From positions 97,788-161,787 of the forward strand of contig JAUIMC010000007.1 of NCBI GenBank assembly GCA_030433215.1: a DNA stretch of 64,000 bases. Direction: 5' to 3'. The notes beneath the pieces were generated by a model. The model saw only the letters and a list, made by a program, of their open reading frames with translations. It was not told where the DNA came from and made no database searches. Positions 50,244 to 58,307 of this stretch are shown here, in pieces. Both the position numbers and the translations under genes were made by a program. The first letter of the stretch is position 1, and each line of letters begins with the position of its first letter. This DNA comes from Alphaproteobacteria bacterium (lineage in GTDB: Bacteria > Pseudomonadota > Alphaproteobacteria > Caulobacterales > Parvularculaceae).

Positions 50244-51257
50244 TTATCTCGCGCTGAAAATGAACGCCTTCGACCAATCCGCGGCGACCGAAAGCCTGGC
50301 GCCAGGCGCCGGCGGCGACTCCATGCGCACGGTGACGGCGGTCTTTTCCGGCCCGTCGAGCCGCACCAGCCAGCCCGGCCCGGCGAAGCGAATGTCGGCG
50401 GCGCGGAAAGCGCCGTCCGGATCTTCGCACGCGGAAAGGCAGTCGGCGCGCAGAATCGCTTTCGCCGGCCCGTCTTCAATAGCCGGCGCCGCCGTCTCTC
50501 CGAGTATGGAGCGAAACACACCGCCTTTACTTTCGCCGGCGAGTACCTGACAGCCGGGAAAGAGCCCCGCTCCGTCCGGCGTCTGCGGATTCCCATAGAG
50601 GTCTTCAGGGCGCGCGGCCTCTACGATCTTGCCTTCGCGCATCAGCGCGATGCGGTCGCCGAGGGCCAGCGCTTCTTCCGCGTCATGGGTGACAAGCAGC
50701 ACCGCCGCTTTCTGCTCCTTCAGCACACGGCGCAATTCCTCGCGCAGGCGCCGGCGCAGAACGACGTCGATGCTCGCGAAAGGTTCATCGAGAAGCAGGG
50801 CCTGGGGTTTTCGCGCCATGGCCCGGGCGAGCGCCGCGCGCTGCTGCTGGCCGCCGGAAAGTTCGTGCGGATAGCGCCGCGCAAGCTCCTCGATGCCGAA
50901 AGCATTCAGCTGTTCGGCAATACGCTGTTTTGCGTCGGATGCGCCTTTCAGCCCGAAGGCGATGTTTTTCTCGACCGTCAGATGCGGAAACAGAACGTAA
51001 TCCTGAAAGACGAACCCGATGGGCCGCTTCTCCGGGGGCGTCTGTCGGCCAGCGCCGGCCAGCGTCTCGCCGTCCAGCGCCACCTCGCCGGCCTGCAGGG
51101 GCTCAAGCCCCGCCGCGAGGCGCAACAGCGTGGTCTTGCCACAACCGGACGGCCCGAAAAGGCAGACGATCTCCCCCGGCGCTGCGTCGAGCGATGCGCC
51201 GTCGACGGCCCGCACGGCGCCGAAATGATGCGAAATATTGCTGAGGCGAAGGCTCAT
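50244..51257 (-). CDS. fbpC: Ferric iron ABC transporter, ATP-binding protein
   Basis: ATPase of the iron importer, 337 residues. Walker A is CLFGPSGCGKTTLLRLAAGLE, Q-loop region FVFQDYVLFPHLTVEKNI, signature HELSGGQQQRAALARAM, Walker B ALLLDEPFASID and the switch His in LLVTHDAEEAL. The C-terminal 110 residues form the TOBE-like regulatory domain of FbpC/PotA-type ATPases. It is divergent from the permease gene fbpB by 104 bases, in which a Fur-like site lies, and precedes fbpA on the same strand. Confidence 0.93.
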   Translation of the reverse strand: MSLRLSNISHHFGAVRAVDGASLDAAPGEIVCLFGPSGCGKTTLLRLAAGLEPLQAGEVALDGETLAGAGRQTPPEKRPIGFVFQDYVLFPHLTVEKNIAFGLKGASDAKQRIAEQLNAFGIEELARRYPHELSGGQQQRAALARAMARKPQALLLDEPFASIDVVLRRRLREELRRVLKEQKAAVLLVTHDAEEALALGDRIALMREGKIVEAARPEDLYGNPQTPDGAGLFPGCQVLAGESKGGVFRSILGETAAPAIEDGPAKAILRADCLSACEDPDGAFRAADIRFAGPGWLVRLDGPEKTAVTVRMESPPAPGARLSVAADWSKAFIFSAR

Positions 51258-51339
51258 GCGCGTTTTTCCGCCGTCCCTTTCAAGCCGGTTTTCCTCCTGG
51301 GGATTGGGAATTGCCTGACTTTCCCCTAGATGTCACTAG

Positions 51340-51357
51340 TTGAGAACGAGTATCAAG
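51340..51357 (+). promoter_or_regulatory. Candidate Fur box between fbpC and fbpB
   Basis: TTGAGAACGAGTATCAAG shares 14 of 18 positions with the site at 11797-11814 and matches the 7-1-7 Fur pattern at 11 of 14. It sits in the divergent promoter region, four bases before the fbpB start, and could control both directions. Confidence 0.6.
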
Positions 51358-51361
51358 AACA

Positions 51362-52996
51362 ATGCCAGACGCGAAGCAGGAAAACAGCGGACCAAGGAAC
51401 AGGCGGGGGCTGGGAGCGATCATCTTGATCGCGCTCCTCGCCGCCGCGCCGATTGCGGCGGTGACCGCCGGGGCGATCGGCGCCGGCGAGAACCTTCTCT
51501 TCGGCGCACGCGGGATTCACTATCTTTCGACGACGCTTTTCCTGTGCCTGTTCGCGGGCGCGGGTGCGGGCGTCATCGGCGCCGGGGCGGCGATGCTGAT
51601 CTCCCTTGCGGAGTTTCCGGGCCGGAAGTTTTTCGCCATCGCCCTGGCGCTGCCTTTCGCGATCCCCGCCTATGTGGCCGCCTATGCCTATGGCGATCTC
51701 TTCGGACCCTTCGGCGCCGTCGCAGGCGTCATCGGCCCGCAGGCGCTGCCCGAGATCCGATCGCTGCCGGGCGCAGCCTTCGTCCTGATGCTGACGACTT
51801 ATCCTTATGTCTATCTCGCCATGACGGCGTCGCTCTCGGCGCGCTCGGCCTCGCTGATGGAGGCGGCCCGGGCGCTCGGCGCCCCGCCCTTGCGCGCCAG
51901 TTTCGAAATACTCCTGACCGCCAGCCGTCCGGCCTTTTTCGGCGGGCTGGCCCTCGCCCTGATGGAAATCGCCGCCGATTACGGCGTCGCCGATTATTTC
52001 GGCGTCCCGACTTTAAGCGTCGGGATTTTCCGCACCTGGCACGGGCTCGGCGATCTCACCGGCGCAATGCAGCTTGCGGCGGGTCTCTTTGCCGTGGCGC
52101 TGCTTCTGGTGCTCATGGAAAGCGCGAGCCGCAAGGGCCGCGCGAGTGAAGACGTGCGTGCGGCGCGCGAAAGTCGGCCGTTCAGATTGTCGGGCCTGCA
52201 CGCCGCCGGCGCCATGGCGCTTTGCGCGCTTCCCATTCTTTTCGGCTTTATCGCGCCCGCCGGCGTGCTTGCCGCCAAGCTCGACCTTGACGCAAGCGCC
52301 TTCGCCCTGCGCCACCTCGGAGACGCCGCCCGCCACACCGCCTTTATCGCAGCCGCCGGCGCGATGATCGCCGCCGCCCTCTCGCTCATTCTCGCTTACG
52401 GGGCGCGAGCCGCGCGCGGGCGCCTCGCCAAGATCGCGCTGCGCGCCGCGACGCTCGGCTATGCGGTGCCGGGCGCGGTGATGGCCATCGGCGTTCTCGC
52501 CTTGTCGGCAAGCTTTGCGCGCATCACAGGCCATGCGGTCGCGGGCGGCGTTATGGTGCTGCTTTACGCCTATGTGGCGCGTTTCCTCACCGCCGGATAC
52601 AACGCCACCGCCGGGGGCATGGCGCAGATTTCGCCGCAGCTCGATGCGGCGGGCAAGATGCTCGGCGCCGCGCCCGCCAGGCTGGTGCGCGAGCTGCACT
52701 GGCCCATGGCGCGCGGATCCATCCTTGCGGGTGCAGCCATCGTCGCCATCGACATCGCCAAGGAGCTGCCCGCGACGCTAATATTACGGCCGTTCAATTT
52801 TGAAACCCTCAGCACCCAGATTTATCGCCTCGCTTCCGACGAACGCCTTGCGGACGCAGCCCCGGCGGCGCTCATTCTCATCGGGCTCGGACTGGCGCCG
52901 TCTTTGTTTCTCAGCCTCATCGCTGACCGGCGCGCGCAAAAAACCCGCAAAGGCGAGGACGCCTTTGCGGGCCTTGAAACGCAGAGCGCGTCTTAG
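51362..52996 (+). CDS. fbpB: Ferric iron ABC transporter, permease (fused double domain)
   Basis: Permease of 544 residues made of two fused BPD-transport domains with about 12 helices, as usual for ferric ion importers. The two coupling-loop (EAA) regions are LMEAARALGAPPLRASFEILL near 160 and LDAAGKMLGAAPARLVRELHWPM near 430. The extreme N- and C-termini are polar. There is no obvious ribosome site before the ATG at 51362; the adjacent Fur-like site would cover the transcription start. It is divergent from fbpC. Together with fbpA and fbpC it completes the importer. Confidence 0.9.
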   Translation: MPDAKQENSGPRNRRGLGAIILIALLAAAPIAAVTAGAIGAGENLLFGARGIHYLSTTLFLCLFAGAGAGVIGAGAAMLISLAEFPGRKFFAIALALPFAIPAYVAAYAYGDLFGPFGAVAGVIGPQALPEIRSLPGAAFVLMLTTYPYVYLAMTASLSARSASLMEAARALGAPPLRASFEILLTASRPAFFGGLALALMEIAADYGVADYFGVPTLSVGIFRTWHGLGDLTGAMQLAAGLFAVALLLVLMESASRKGRASEDVRAARESRPFRLSGLHAAGAMALCALPILFGFIAPAGVLAAKLDLDASAFALRHLGDAARHTAFIAAAGAMIAAALSLILAYGARAARGRLAKIALRAATLGYAVPGAVMAIGVLALSASFARITGHAVAGGVMVLLYAYVARFLTAGYNATAGGMAQISPQLDAAGKMLGAAPARLVRELHWPMARGSILAGAAIVAIDIAKELPATLILRPFNFETLSTQIYRLASDERLADAAPAALILIGLGLAPSLFLSLIADRRAQKTRKGEDAFAGLETQSAS

Positions 52997-53006
52997 CGGG
53001 ACGCCG

Positions 53007-54314
53007 TCAGTCGCTTTCGCCGCCGCGATAGGCGTGCGGAAGATCGCCGCGGGAAAGGTCGCGGTAACGCCGCATCAGCATGTGCTGGCGGTTTTCGAGA
53101 TCCTGGCGGCGGCCATTGATGAAGACCGCTTCCGGCTTGGTCGTGACCTCTAAGGGGTCGCCGTCCCAGATCACGACGTCAGCGAGCTTGCCGGCTTCGA
53201 GCGAGCCGAGTTCGTCGCCGACCCCGAACATTTCCGCCGGCGCCAGCGTGAGCGCCCGTAGCCCCGCTTCATGCGGCAGTCCCTCCGCGACGGCGTTGCC
53301 CGCATGCTGGCGGATGAGCCGCAGATTATGCGCGCCCTCATAAAAGGAAATGTCGACGCCCGCCTGATGCAGACGCGCGGCGTTCTTCAGGGTCGCATCG
53401 ATATCCTCGAACTGAACGGGAAGGTTGGCCATGCCGTCGATGATCACCGGGACGCCAGCGGTCGCCAGCTCGCTTCCGACCCGCCAGGCTTCCGTGCCGC
53501 CGACAATGATCACCTTCAAGCGGTAGGTGTTTTTGAGCCGGATCAGGGTGCGGATGTCGTTGGCGCTGTTCACCTGAACGATCAGCGGCTGCGCGCCTTC
53601 GACCACGGGACCGAGGGCCTTGAGGTCCGAAAGCGCGAAGCGCGACTCATGAGGGCGGCGCACATAGTCATTGGGATTGGCGGCGTAGGAGCGCGCCTCG
53701 TCGAGATATTCGCGCAACACCGCCCAGGCGCCCATGCGGGTGCCGCCTTTGCGCCCGGCGCCCGCCTCGCCCATGACGGCGATTTGCGCGGTGTCTGCGC
53801 GGGTCACGGAGTTGGTCCGGCCGGAAAGATCGACCACCGCCGCCTTGCCCGCGAACAGGGAATCCCCGGCGGCCGGCGCGGACAGCGCCCGGGTGACGCC
53901 GCCGGCGCGGTTCACCGGAATCACCACCGACGACGGGTTAAAGGCGTCAATGACATTGAGCGCGGCGCCCAGCGCAAAGCCTTCGGCGGGCCCTGAATCA
54001 TTGGCGTCCTCGACAGCGCCGATTTCCACAAGACCGATGCTCGAATAGGCGCCGAAAAGCCCCGGCGTCACGACCTTGCCAGACGCGTCGATCACCTGCG
54101 CGCCCGCCGGCGGCGTCAGATCGGCGCCGACTTGCGCGATGCGCCCGTCGCGGATGACGACGTCGCCTTCCTCGATGATGTCGCCGGAAACCGTGTGCAC
54201 GGTTCCGTCCATGATCGCCACGGTCTGCGCGGCGGCGGCGGAAAGAAGCGCCGCCGATGCGCTCGCCAAAACGGCAAGCGGCTTCATCGTGGATTTTTTC
54301 ATGATGTTTCTCAT
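53007..54314 (-). CDS. Amidohydrolase-fold secreted protein lacking the HxH motif
   Basis: A 435-residue exported member of the amidohydrolase superfamily (imidazolonepropionase-like). A signal peptide (MKPLAVLASASAALLSAAAAQT) precedes the composite beta-domain DGTVHTVSGDIIEEGDVVIRDGRIAQVG. Where active enzymes have the metal-binding HxH after GLIDxHxH, this protein reads VVTPGLFGAYSSIGLVEIGAV, so the usual metal site is missing. EAGLRALTLAPAEMFGVGDELGSLEAGKLADVVIWDGDPLE closes the fold. It overlaps the upstream amidohydrolase gene by four bases and probably works with it. Confidence 0.87.
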   Translation of the reverse strand: MRNIMKKSTMKPLAVLASASAALLSAAAAQTVAIMDGTVHTVSGDIIEEGDVVIRDGRIAQVGADLTPPAGAQVIDASGKVVTPGLFGAYSSIGLVEIGAVEDANDSGPAEGFALGAALNVIDAFNPSSVVIPVNRAGGVTRALSAPAAGDSLFAGKAAVVDLSGRTNSVTRADTAQIAVMGEAGAGRKGGTRMGAWAVLREYLDEARSYAANPNDYVRRPHESRFALSDLKALGPVVEGAQPLIVQVNSANDIRTLIRLKNTYRLKVIIVGGTEAWRVGSELATAGVPVIIDGMANLPVQFEDIDATLKNAARLHQAGVDISFYEGAHNLRLIRQHAGNAVAEGLPHEAGLRALTLAPAEMFGVGDELGSLEAGKLADVVIWDGDPLEVTTKPEAVFINGRRQDLENRQHMLMRRYRDLSRGDLPHAYRGGESD

Positions 54315-55837
54315 TGTCCCGCTCCGCCCGTATAATCGTTGTCGTGAAGGCCGAGTTCGAAATCGACCCGCGGCGACCGCGACGGATCGGACCGGTCATA
54401 CATTAAGGCGCCGTCGATATAGACTTTCTCCGCCTTGGCGTAGACCGAGAACGGGTTGCCGCTCCACAGGACGACGTCGCCCATCTTGCCCGCCTCAAGC
54501 GTGCCGGTCTGGTCGAGAATGCCCATGGCCTTCGCCGGGTTCGCGGTGATCCATTCGATGGCGTGTTCCGGCTCGATCGCGAAACCGATGCGCCGGCCGT
54601 CGGCCATGGCCTTGGCCGCTTCCTGATTAAGCCGTTGAATGCCGTACTCGTCGTCGGAATGAATGACGGCGCAGCCGCCGGGCTGGGCGTCGACCAGCGC
54701 GGCGTTTTCCCCGACTGTGTCGAAAGCTTCGAGCTTGAACCCCCACCAATCGGCCCAGACTGCGGCGCAGACCTCGTTCTCGGCGAGATAATCCGCGATT
54801 TTGTAGGCTTCGATAGCGTGGTGGAAGGTCGTGACCTTGTAGCCGAATTCCTCGGCCATATCGAGGACCTGCACCATTTCATCCGCACGGTAACAATGCA
54901 TGTTGACACGGATGTCGCCGCGCAGCGCGCCCGCCAGGGTTTCGAGCTTCAGATCACGGGCCGGCGCCTCGGGCGCGTCGCCCTTGTCGTCGTCGTCATT
55001 GTCGGCCCATTCATTATAGGCTTCTTCGTAGTCGTCCCATTTCTTCTTGTAGCTTTGGGCGTCGATCCAGGCGGCGCGATAGCCCGCCATATTGCCCATG
55101 CGCGTGTAGGGCCCGCCCCGCTCGCCGTAAACGCGCTTGGGGTTTTCGCCGCAGGCCATTTTGAGCCCGTAAGGCGCGCCGGGGAATTTCATGCCCTGCA
55201 CCGTGCGCGAAGGCACGTTTTTCAGGATCGCCGAGCGCCCGCCAAAGAGATTGGCCGAGCCCGGAAGGATTTGCAGCGAGGTGATCCCGCCCGCAAGGGC
55301 GCGCGTGAAGCCCGCATCCTGCGGCCAGACCGAATGTTCGGCCCAGACATAGGCGGTGTTGGGGCCGACGATCTCATTGCCGTCGGAAGTCGTGGCGTTC
55401 GAGGGCGACGGGTAGTCGCCGAGATGGGAGTGAATGTCGATGATCCCCGGCGTGATCCATTTGCCCTTGGCGTCGATGGTCGTCGCGCCGTCCGGCGCCT
55501 CGATGGAATCAGCGGCGCCGACCGCGGCGAGCTTGCCGTCGGCGATCAGGACCGAGCCGTTCTCGATGCGCTCGCCGGTTCCCGTGAGGACGGTCGCGCC
55601 GGTCAAAAGCACGGCCTCGCCCGGATAGGGTTCGTAGGTCGACGGGTAGGGATTTTGGGGCGGCGTGACCGACCCCTCCGTTTCCCCGCCATCCTCAGCG
55701 CCGTTTCCTTCGCTTGGCGCTTGCGCCTCTTGCGTCGCCGCCGCATCAGCGGCGGCGTCGGCGTTTTCGTCGCCGCTCTCCTGCCCGCAGGCGCCGAGCA
55801 TCAGGACGGCGGCCGCCGTCCAGGCCAGATTTCGCAT
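54311..55837 (-). CDS. Amidohydrolase family lipoprotein
   Basis: A 508-residue lipoprotein (MRNLAWTAAAVLMLGACG, Cys17) with a long acidic linker to residue 65, then the amidohydrolase fold: TGATVLTGTGERIENGSVLIADGKLAAVG, ITPGIIDIHSHLGDY with an intact HxH near 145, DIRVNMHCYRADEM and TTFHHAIEAYKIADYL with further metal-site histidines, AVIHSDDEYGIQRL, and AKAMGILDQTGTLEAGKMGDVVLWSGNPFS near the end. The substrate is unknown. It is coupled (ATGA) to the second amidohydrolase, which lacks HxH. An inserted acidic stretch (NDDDDKGDAPEAP) is unusual. Confidence 0.9.
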   Translation of the reverse strand: MRNLAWTAAAVLMLGACGQESGDENADAAADAAATQEAQAPSEGNGAEDGGETEGSVTPPQNPYPSTYEPYPGEAVLLTGATVLTGTGERIENGSVLIADGKLAAVGAADSIEAPDGATTIDAKGKWITPGIIDIHSHLGDYPSPSNATTSDGNEIVGPNTAYVWAEHSVWPQDAGFTRALAGGITSLQILPGSANLFGGRSAILKNVPSRTVQGMKFPGAPYGLKMACGENPKRVYGERGGPYTRMGNMAGYRAAWIDAQSYKKKWDDYEEAYNEWADNDDDDKGDAPEAPARDLKLETLAGALRGDIRVNMHCYRADEMVQVLDMAEEFGYKVTTFHHAIEAYKIADYLAENEVCAAVWADWWGFKLEAFDTVGENAALVDAQPGGCAVIHSDDEYGIQRLNQEAAKAMADGRRIGFAIEPEHAIEWITANPAKAMGILDQTGTLEAGKMGDVVLWSGNPFSVYAKAEKVYIDGALMYDRSDPSRSPRVDFELGLHDNDYTGGAGQ

Positions 55838-55885
55838 AGGTCCCTCAATAGGCTGCGGACGCCGTTCGACAGCATCCCTGATTAT

Positions 55886-55917
55886 GTCATAAGACTAACG
55901 CAAATACGTCATAGGAC
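55886..55917 (+). promoter_or_regulatory. Candidate Pho box upstream of phoD
   Basis: GTCATAAGAC (55886-55895) and GTCATAGGAC (55908-55917) are direct repeats 22 bases apart, two of the 11-base units in which PhoB binds. The first and last units fit the TGTCATA pattern; the middle unit (TAACGCA) is degenerate. The site lies 60 bases before a PhoD-type phosphatase gene. Confidence 0.6.
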
Positions 55918-55976
55918 CACCCCGCGCCCCACGGGACCATGGGACGCAGCGTCCGGCGGGATAAAGGGGAAAACCA

Positions 55977-57698
55977 ATGCCAAACAAGATCACGCGCCGC
56001 GCCGCGCTGGCGTCCGGCCTTGCTGTCGGCGCCGCCTCCTGCGCCTCAAGCCCGAAAATGACGCCTTATGTTTCGGCCAGCGAAGCGGCGACCGGAATCT
56101 TCGCCCATGGCGTCGCTTCGGGCGATCCGGCTGCGACATCCGTCGTCATCTGGACCCGCATCGCCCCGCCCGCAGAGGGCTCGCGCGCCCTCGTCAACTG
56201 GGAGATCGCCAGTGACGAAAGCTTCACCGAGATTGTCGCAAAGGGCGACGCGCCCACAGGCATGCACCGCGACTGGACCGTGAAGGCGCTCGCGACCGGC
56301 CTGGCGCCCGGGTCGACCTATTATTACCGCTTCACGATCGGCGATGCGTCCTCGCCCACGGGCCGCACGAAAACGCTGCCCGAAGGCGCTATTGAACAAG
56401 CGCGCTTCGCGGTGATTTCCTGCTCGAATTATCCGTTCGGCTTTTTCAACGTCTATGATCTGATTTCGCGCCAGGACGATCTCGATGCAGTCGTTCATCT
56501 CGGCGACTATATTTACGAGTACAGCCGCGAAGGCTATGGCGGCGAAACCGGCGCCGCGCTCGGACGCGATCATGAGCCGCCGAACGAATGCATAACGCTC
56601 GACGATTACCGCCGCCGCCACGCGCAATATAAAGCCGACCCGGCGAGCCAGGCGATGCACGCCAAAAACCCGCTGATCGCCATCTGGGACGATCACGAAA
56701 CCTCGAACAATTCCTGGAAGGACGGCGCCCAGAACCACGACCCGGAAACGGAAGGCGATTGGGAGGCACGCCGGCGCGCCGCGCTGCAGGCCTATTACGA
56801 ATGGCTGCCCGTGCGCGAGCCGGAGATGGCGCCCGAAGCCTTCTTTCGCTCCTTCTCCTATGGCGATCTTCTCACCATCGCGGCGCTCGAAACGCGGCTG
56901 ATGGCGCGGGCCCGGCAGTTCGAATATACCGAGATCATTCCGACCCTGAAGACGGCGGAAGACATCGAAACCTTCAAGACCCAGATTCTCTGGGACGAGA
57001 CCCGCGAAATGCTGGGCGCGGCGCAGCTCGATTATTTCGACCGCGTATGGCGCAACTCCGTAGCCGCCGGCCAGCCCTGGCGGCTCGTCGCCAACCAGAT
57101 CATCATGGCCAAGATGGCCGCGCCGGACCTTACCGAATATGTCACGGAAGAAGACATCATCAGCCTCGAGCAGCAATGGGACCAGGCGCGCGCCTTCGTC
57201 GAATCCTCCGCCCTCGGACTGCCGGTCAATCTCGACGCCTGGGACGGCTATCCGGCGGCGCGCGAGCGGTTCTACGATATGGTCAACGAAGCGGGCGGCG
57301 GCGGCATGATCGTCGTCACCGGCGACACCCATACCTGGTGGGCGAACGACCTCACGGACAAGAGCGGCAAACAGATGGGCGTCGAACTCGGAACCCATTC
57401 GGTCACCTCGCCCTCGCCCTACCGCACTGAATTTCTCGGCGGCAAAGGCGCGGAATACGCGCTTCTCACCAACCGCGAGAACGAGGACATCCGCTTCCTC
57501 TCCGGCGATTATCACGGCTTTATCGATCTCACGATCACGCGAGAGGCGGCGACCGCCGCGTTCCGCGCCGTCGACACCATCGAAAGCCGCAATTACAACG
57601 CCTTTGTTCACGCCTCTTTTGAAATCGCGCGCACAGACGGCGGCGCCGAATTCACCGACGCTGACGGACTTGGCTTTAAGGAGAATTACCTGTTTTGA
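55977..57698 (+). CDS. phoD: Alkaline phosphatase D (PhoD family)
   Basis: Secreted phosphodiesterase/phosphatase of 573 residues. The N-terminus ITRRAALASGLAVGAASC has a twin-arginine (RR) and a lipobox-like cysteine, so Tat export with lipidation is likely. The PhoD domain begins GIFAHGVASGDPAATSVVIWTRI; metal ligands lie in FAVISCSNYPFGFFNVYD, VVHLGDYIYEY, IWDDHETSNNSW and VTGDTHTWWANDL. A candidate Pho box precedes it. A membrane-protein gene overlaps its stop codon (TTGA). Confidence 0.94.
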   Translation: MPNKITRRAALASGLAVGAASCASSPKMTPYVSASEAATGIFAHGVASGDPAATSVVIWTRIAPPAEGSRALVNWEIASDESFTEIVAKGDAPTGMHRDWTVKALATGLAPGSTYYYRFTIGDASSPTGRTKTLPEGAIEQARFAVISCSNYPFGFFNVYDLISRQDDLDAVVHLGDYIYEYSREGYGGETGAALGRDHEPPNECITLDDYRRRHAQYKADPASQAMHAKNPLIAIWDDHETSNNSWKDGAQNHDPETEGDWEARRRAALQAYYEWLPVREPEMAPEAFFRSFSYGDLLTIAALETRLMARARQFEYTEIIPTLKTAEDIETFKTQILWDETREMLGAAQLDYFDRVWRNSVAAGQPWRLVANQIIMAKMAAPDLTEYVTEEDIISLEQQWDQARAFVESSALGLPVNLDAWDGYPAARERFYDMVNEAGGGGMIVVTGDTHTWWANDLTDKSGKQMGVELGTHSVTSPSPYRTEFLGGKGAEYALLTNRENEDIRFLSGDYHGFIDLTITREAATAAFRAVDTIESRNYNAFVHASFEIARTDGGAEFTDADGLGFKENYLF

Positions 57699-58255
57699 AA
57701 CAGGGCGGATTTTCAAAGCGTATTGAAGCCGCATCGCCGGCCGGATTCATTTTCTGGTTCGCGGTCCTGATCGTCTATTCCTACTGGGCGTTCAGTATGG
57801 ACAGCCCATGGACCCGCGCCATGGAGGCTGCGGGCGGCATCCTGCCCGAAACCAAGCCGGGCATTCCCGCGATCGAGCCGGTGCGCACGCTGCAAGCGCT
57901 GGGCGAAGCGACCGGCGATTACATCCTCTGGCAGCTGCTCGACTTTCCCTATGTCGCGATGAATTACTTCGTCGCGGTCTTCGGCATGGGGCTCGGCCTC
58001 AAAGCCATGCGCCTGGCGCAAAGCCCGCTGCGCTATCTGCTTGTTCTGCCGATGATTTATGCGGTCTGCGAAGTGGTGGAGAACGCGTTTCTCGCAAGCT
58101 TCGCCGCCGGGATTTTACAGCCCGTGGAAAGCCTCGTCCTCATCCAGCAATTTGCGACGACCCTGAAATTTGCGAGCGGGCTTCCGGCGCCCCTGCTCGG
58201 CGTTCTCGGCGCCGTCCTTGCGCTCGTCTTCCATCTCGTCCGCAAACGGCGCTGA
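57695..58255 (+). CDS. Hypothetical membrane protein coupled to phoD
   Basis: A 186-residue membrane protein of no recognised family with four helices (FIFWFAVLIVYSYWAF, YVAMNYFVAVFGMGLGL, LLVLPMIYAVCEVVENAFLASF, LLGVLGAVLALVFHLV). The best start is a TTG at 57695 that overlaps the phoD stop as TTGA, with AAGGAG 12 bases upstream. A perfect 7-bp inverted repeat covers the stop/start junction. Its role is unknown; the coupling suggests it is expressed with phoD. Confidence 0.7.
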   Translation: MKQGGFSKRIEAASPAGFIFWFAVLIVYSYWAFSMDSPWTRAMEAAGGILPETKPGIPAIEPVRTLQALGEATGDYILWQLLDFPYVAMNYFVAVFGMGLGLKAMRLAQSPLRYLLVLPMIYAVCEVVENAFLASFAAGILQPVESLVLIQQFATTLKFASGLPAPLLGVLGAVLALVFHLVRKRR

Positions 58256-58265
58256 GCGTAACGCC

Positions 58266-58306
58266 CGCCGCCCGCCTTTGAAGACAGGCAGGCGGCGGCG
58301 CGTTTT
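58266..58306 (+). terminator. Terminator after the phoD unit
   Basis: CGCCGCCCGCCT and AGGCAGGCGGCG pair at 11 of 12 positions around an 8-base loop, followed by GCGCGTTTTATT. It lies 11 bases after the membrane-protein stop and directly beside the end of the convergent hydrolase gene. Confidence 0.65.
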
Positions 58307-58307
58307 A

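Noticed and set aside
56046..57734. A 562-codon open frame on the minus strand opposite phoD
   Set aside because: Same cause; the plus-strand PhoD protein carries the metal ligands and the Tat signal, while the antisense product has no recognisable features.
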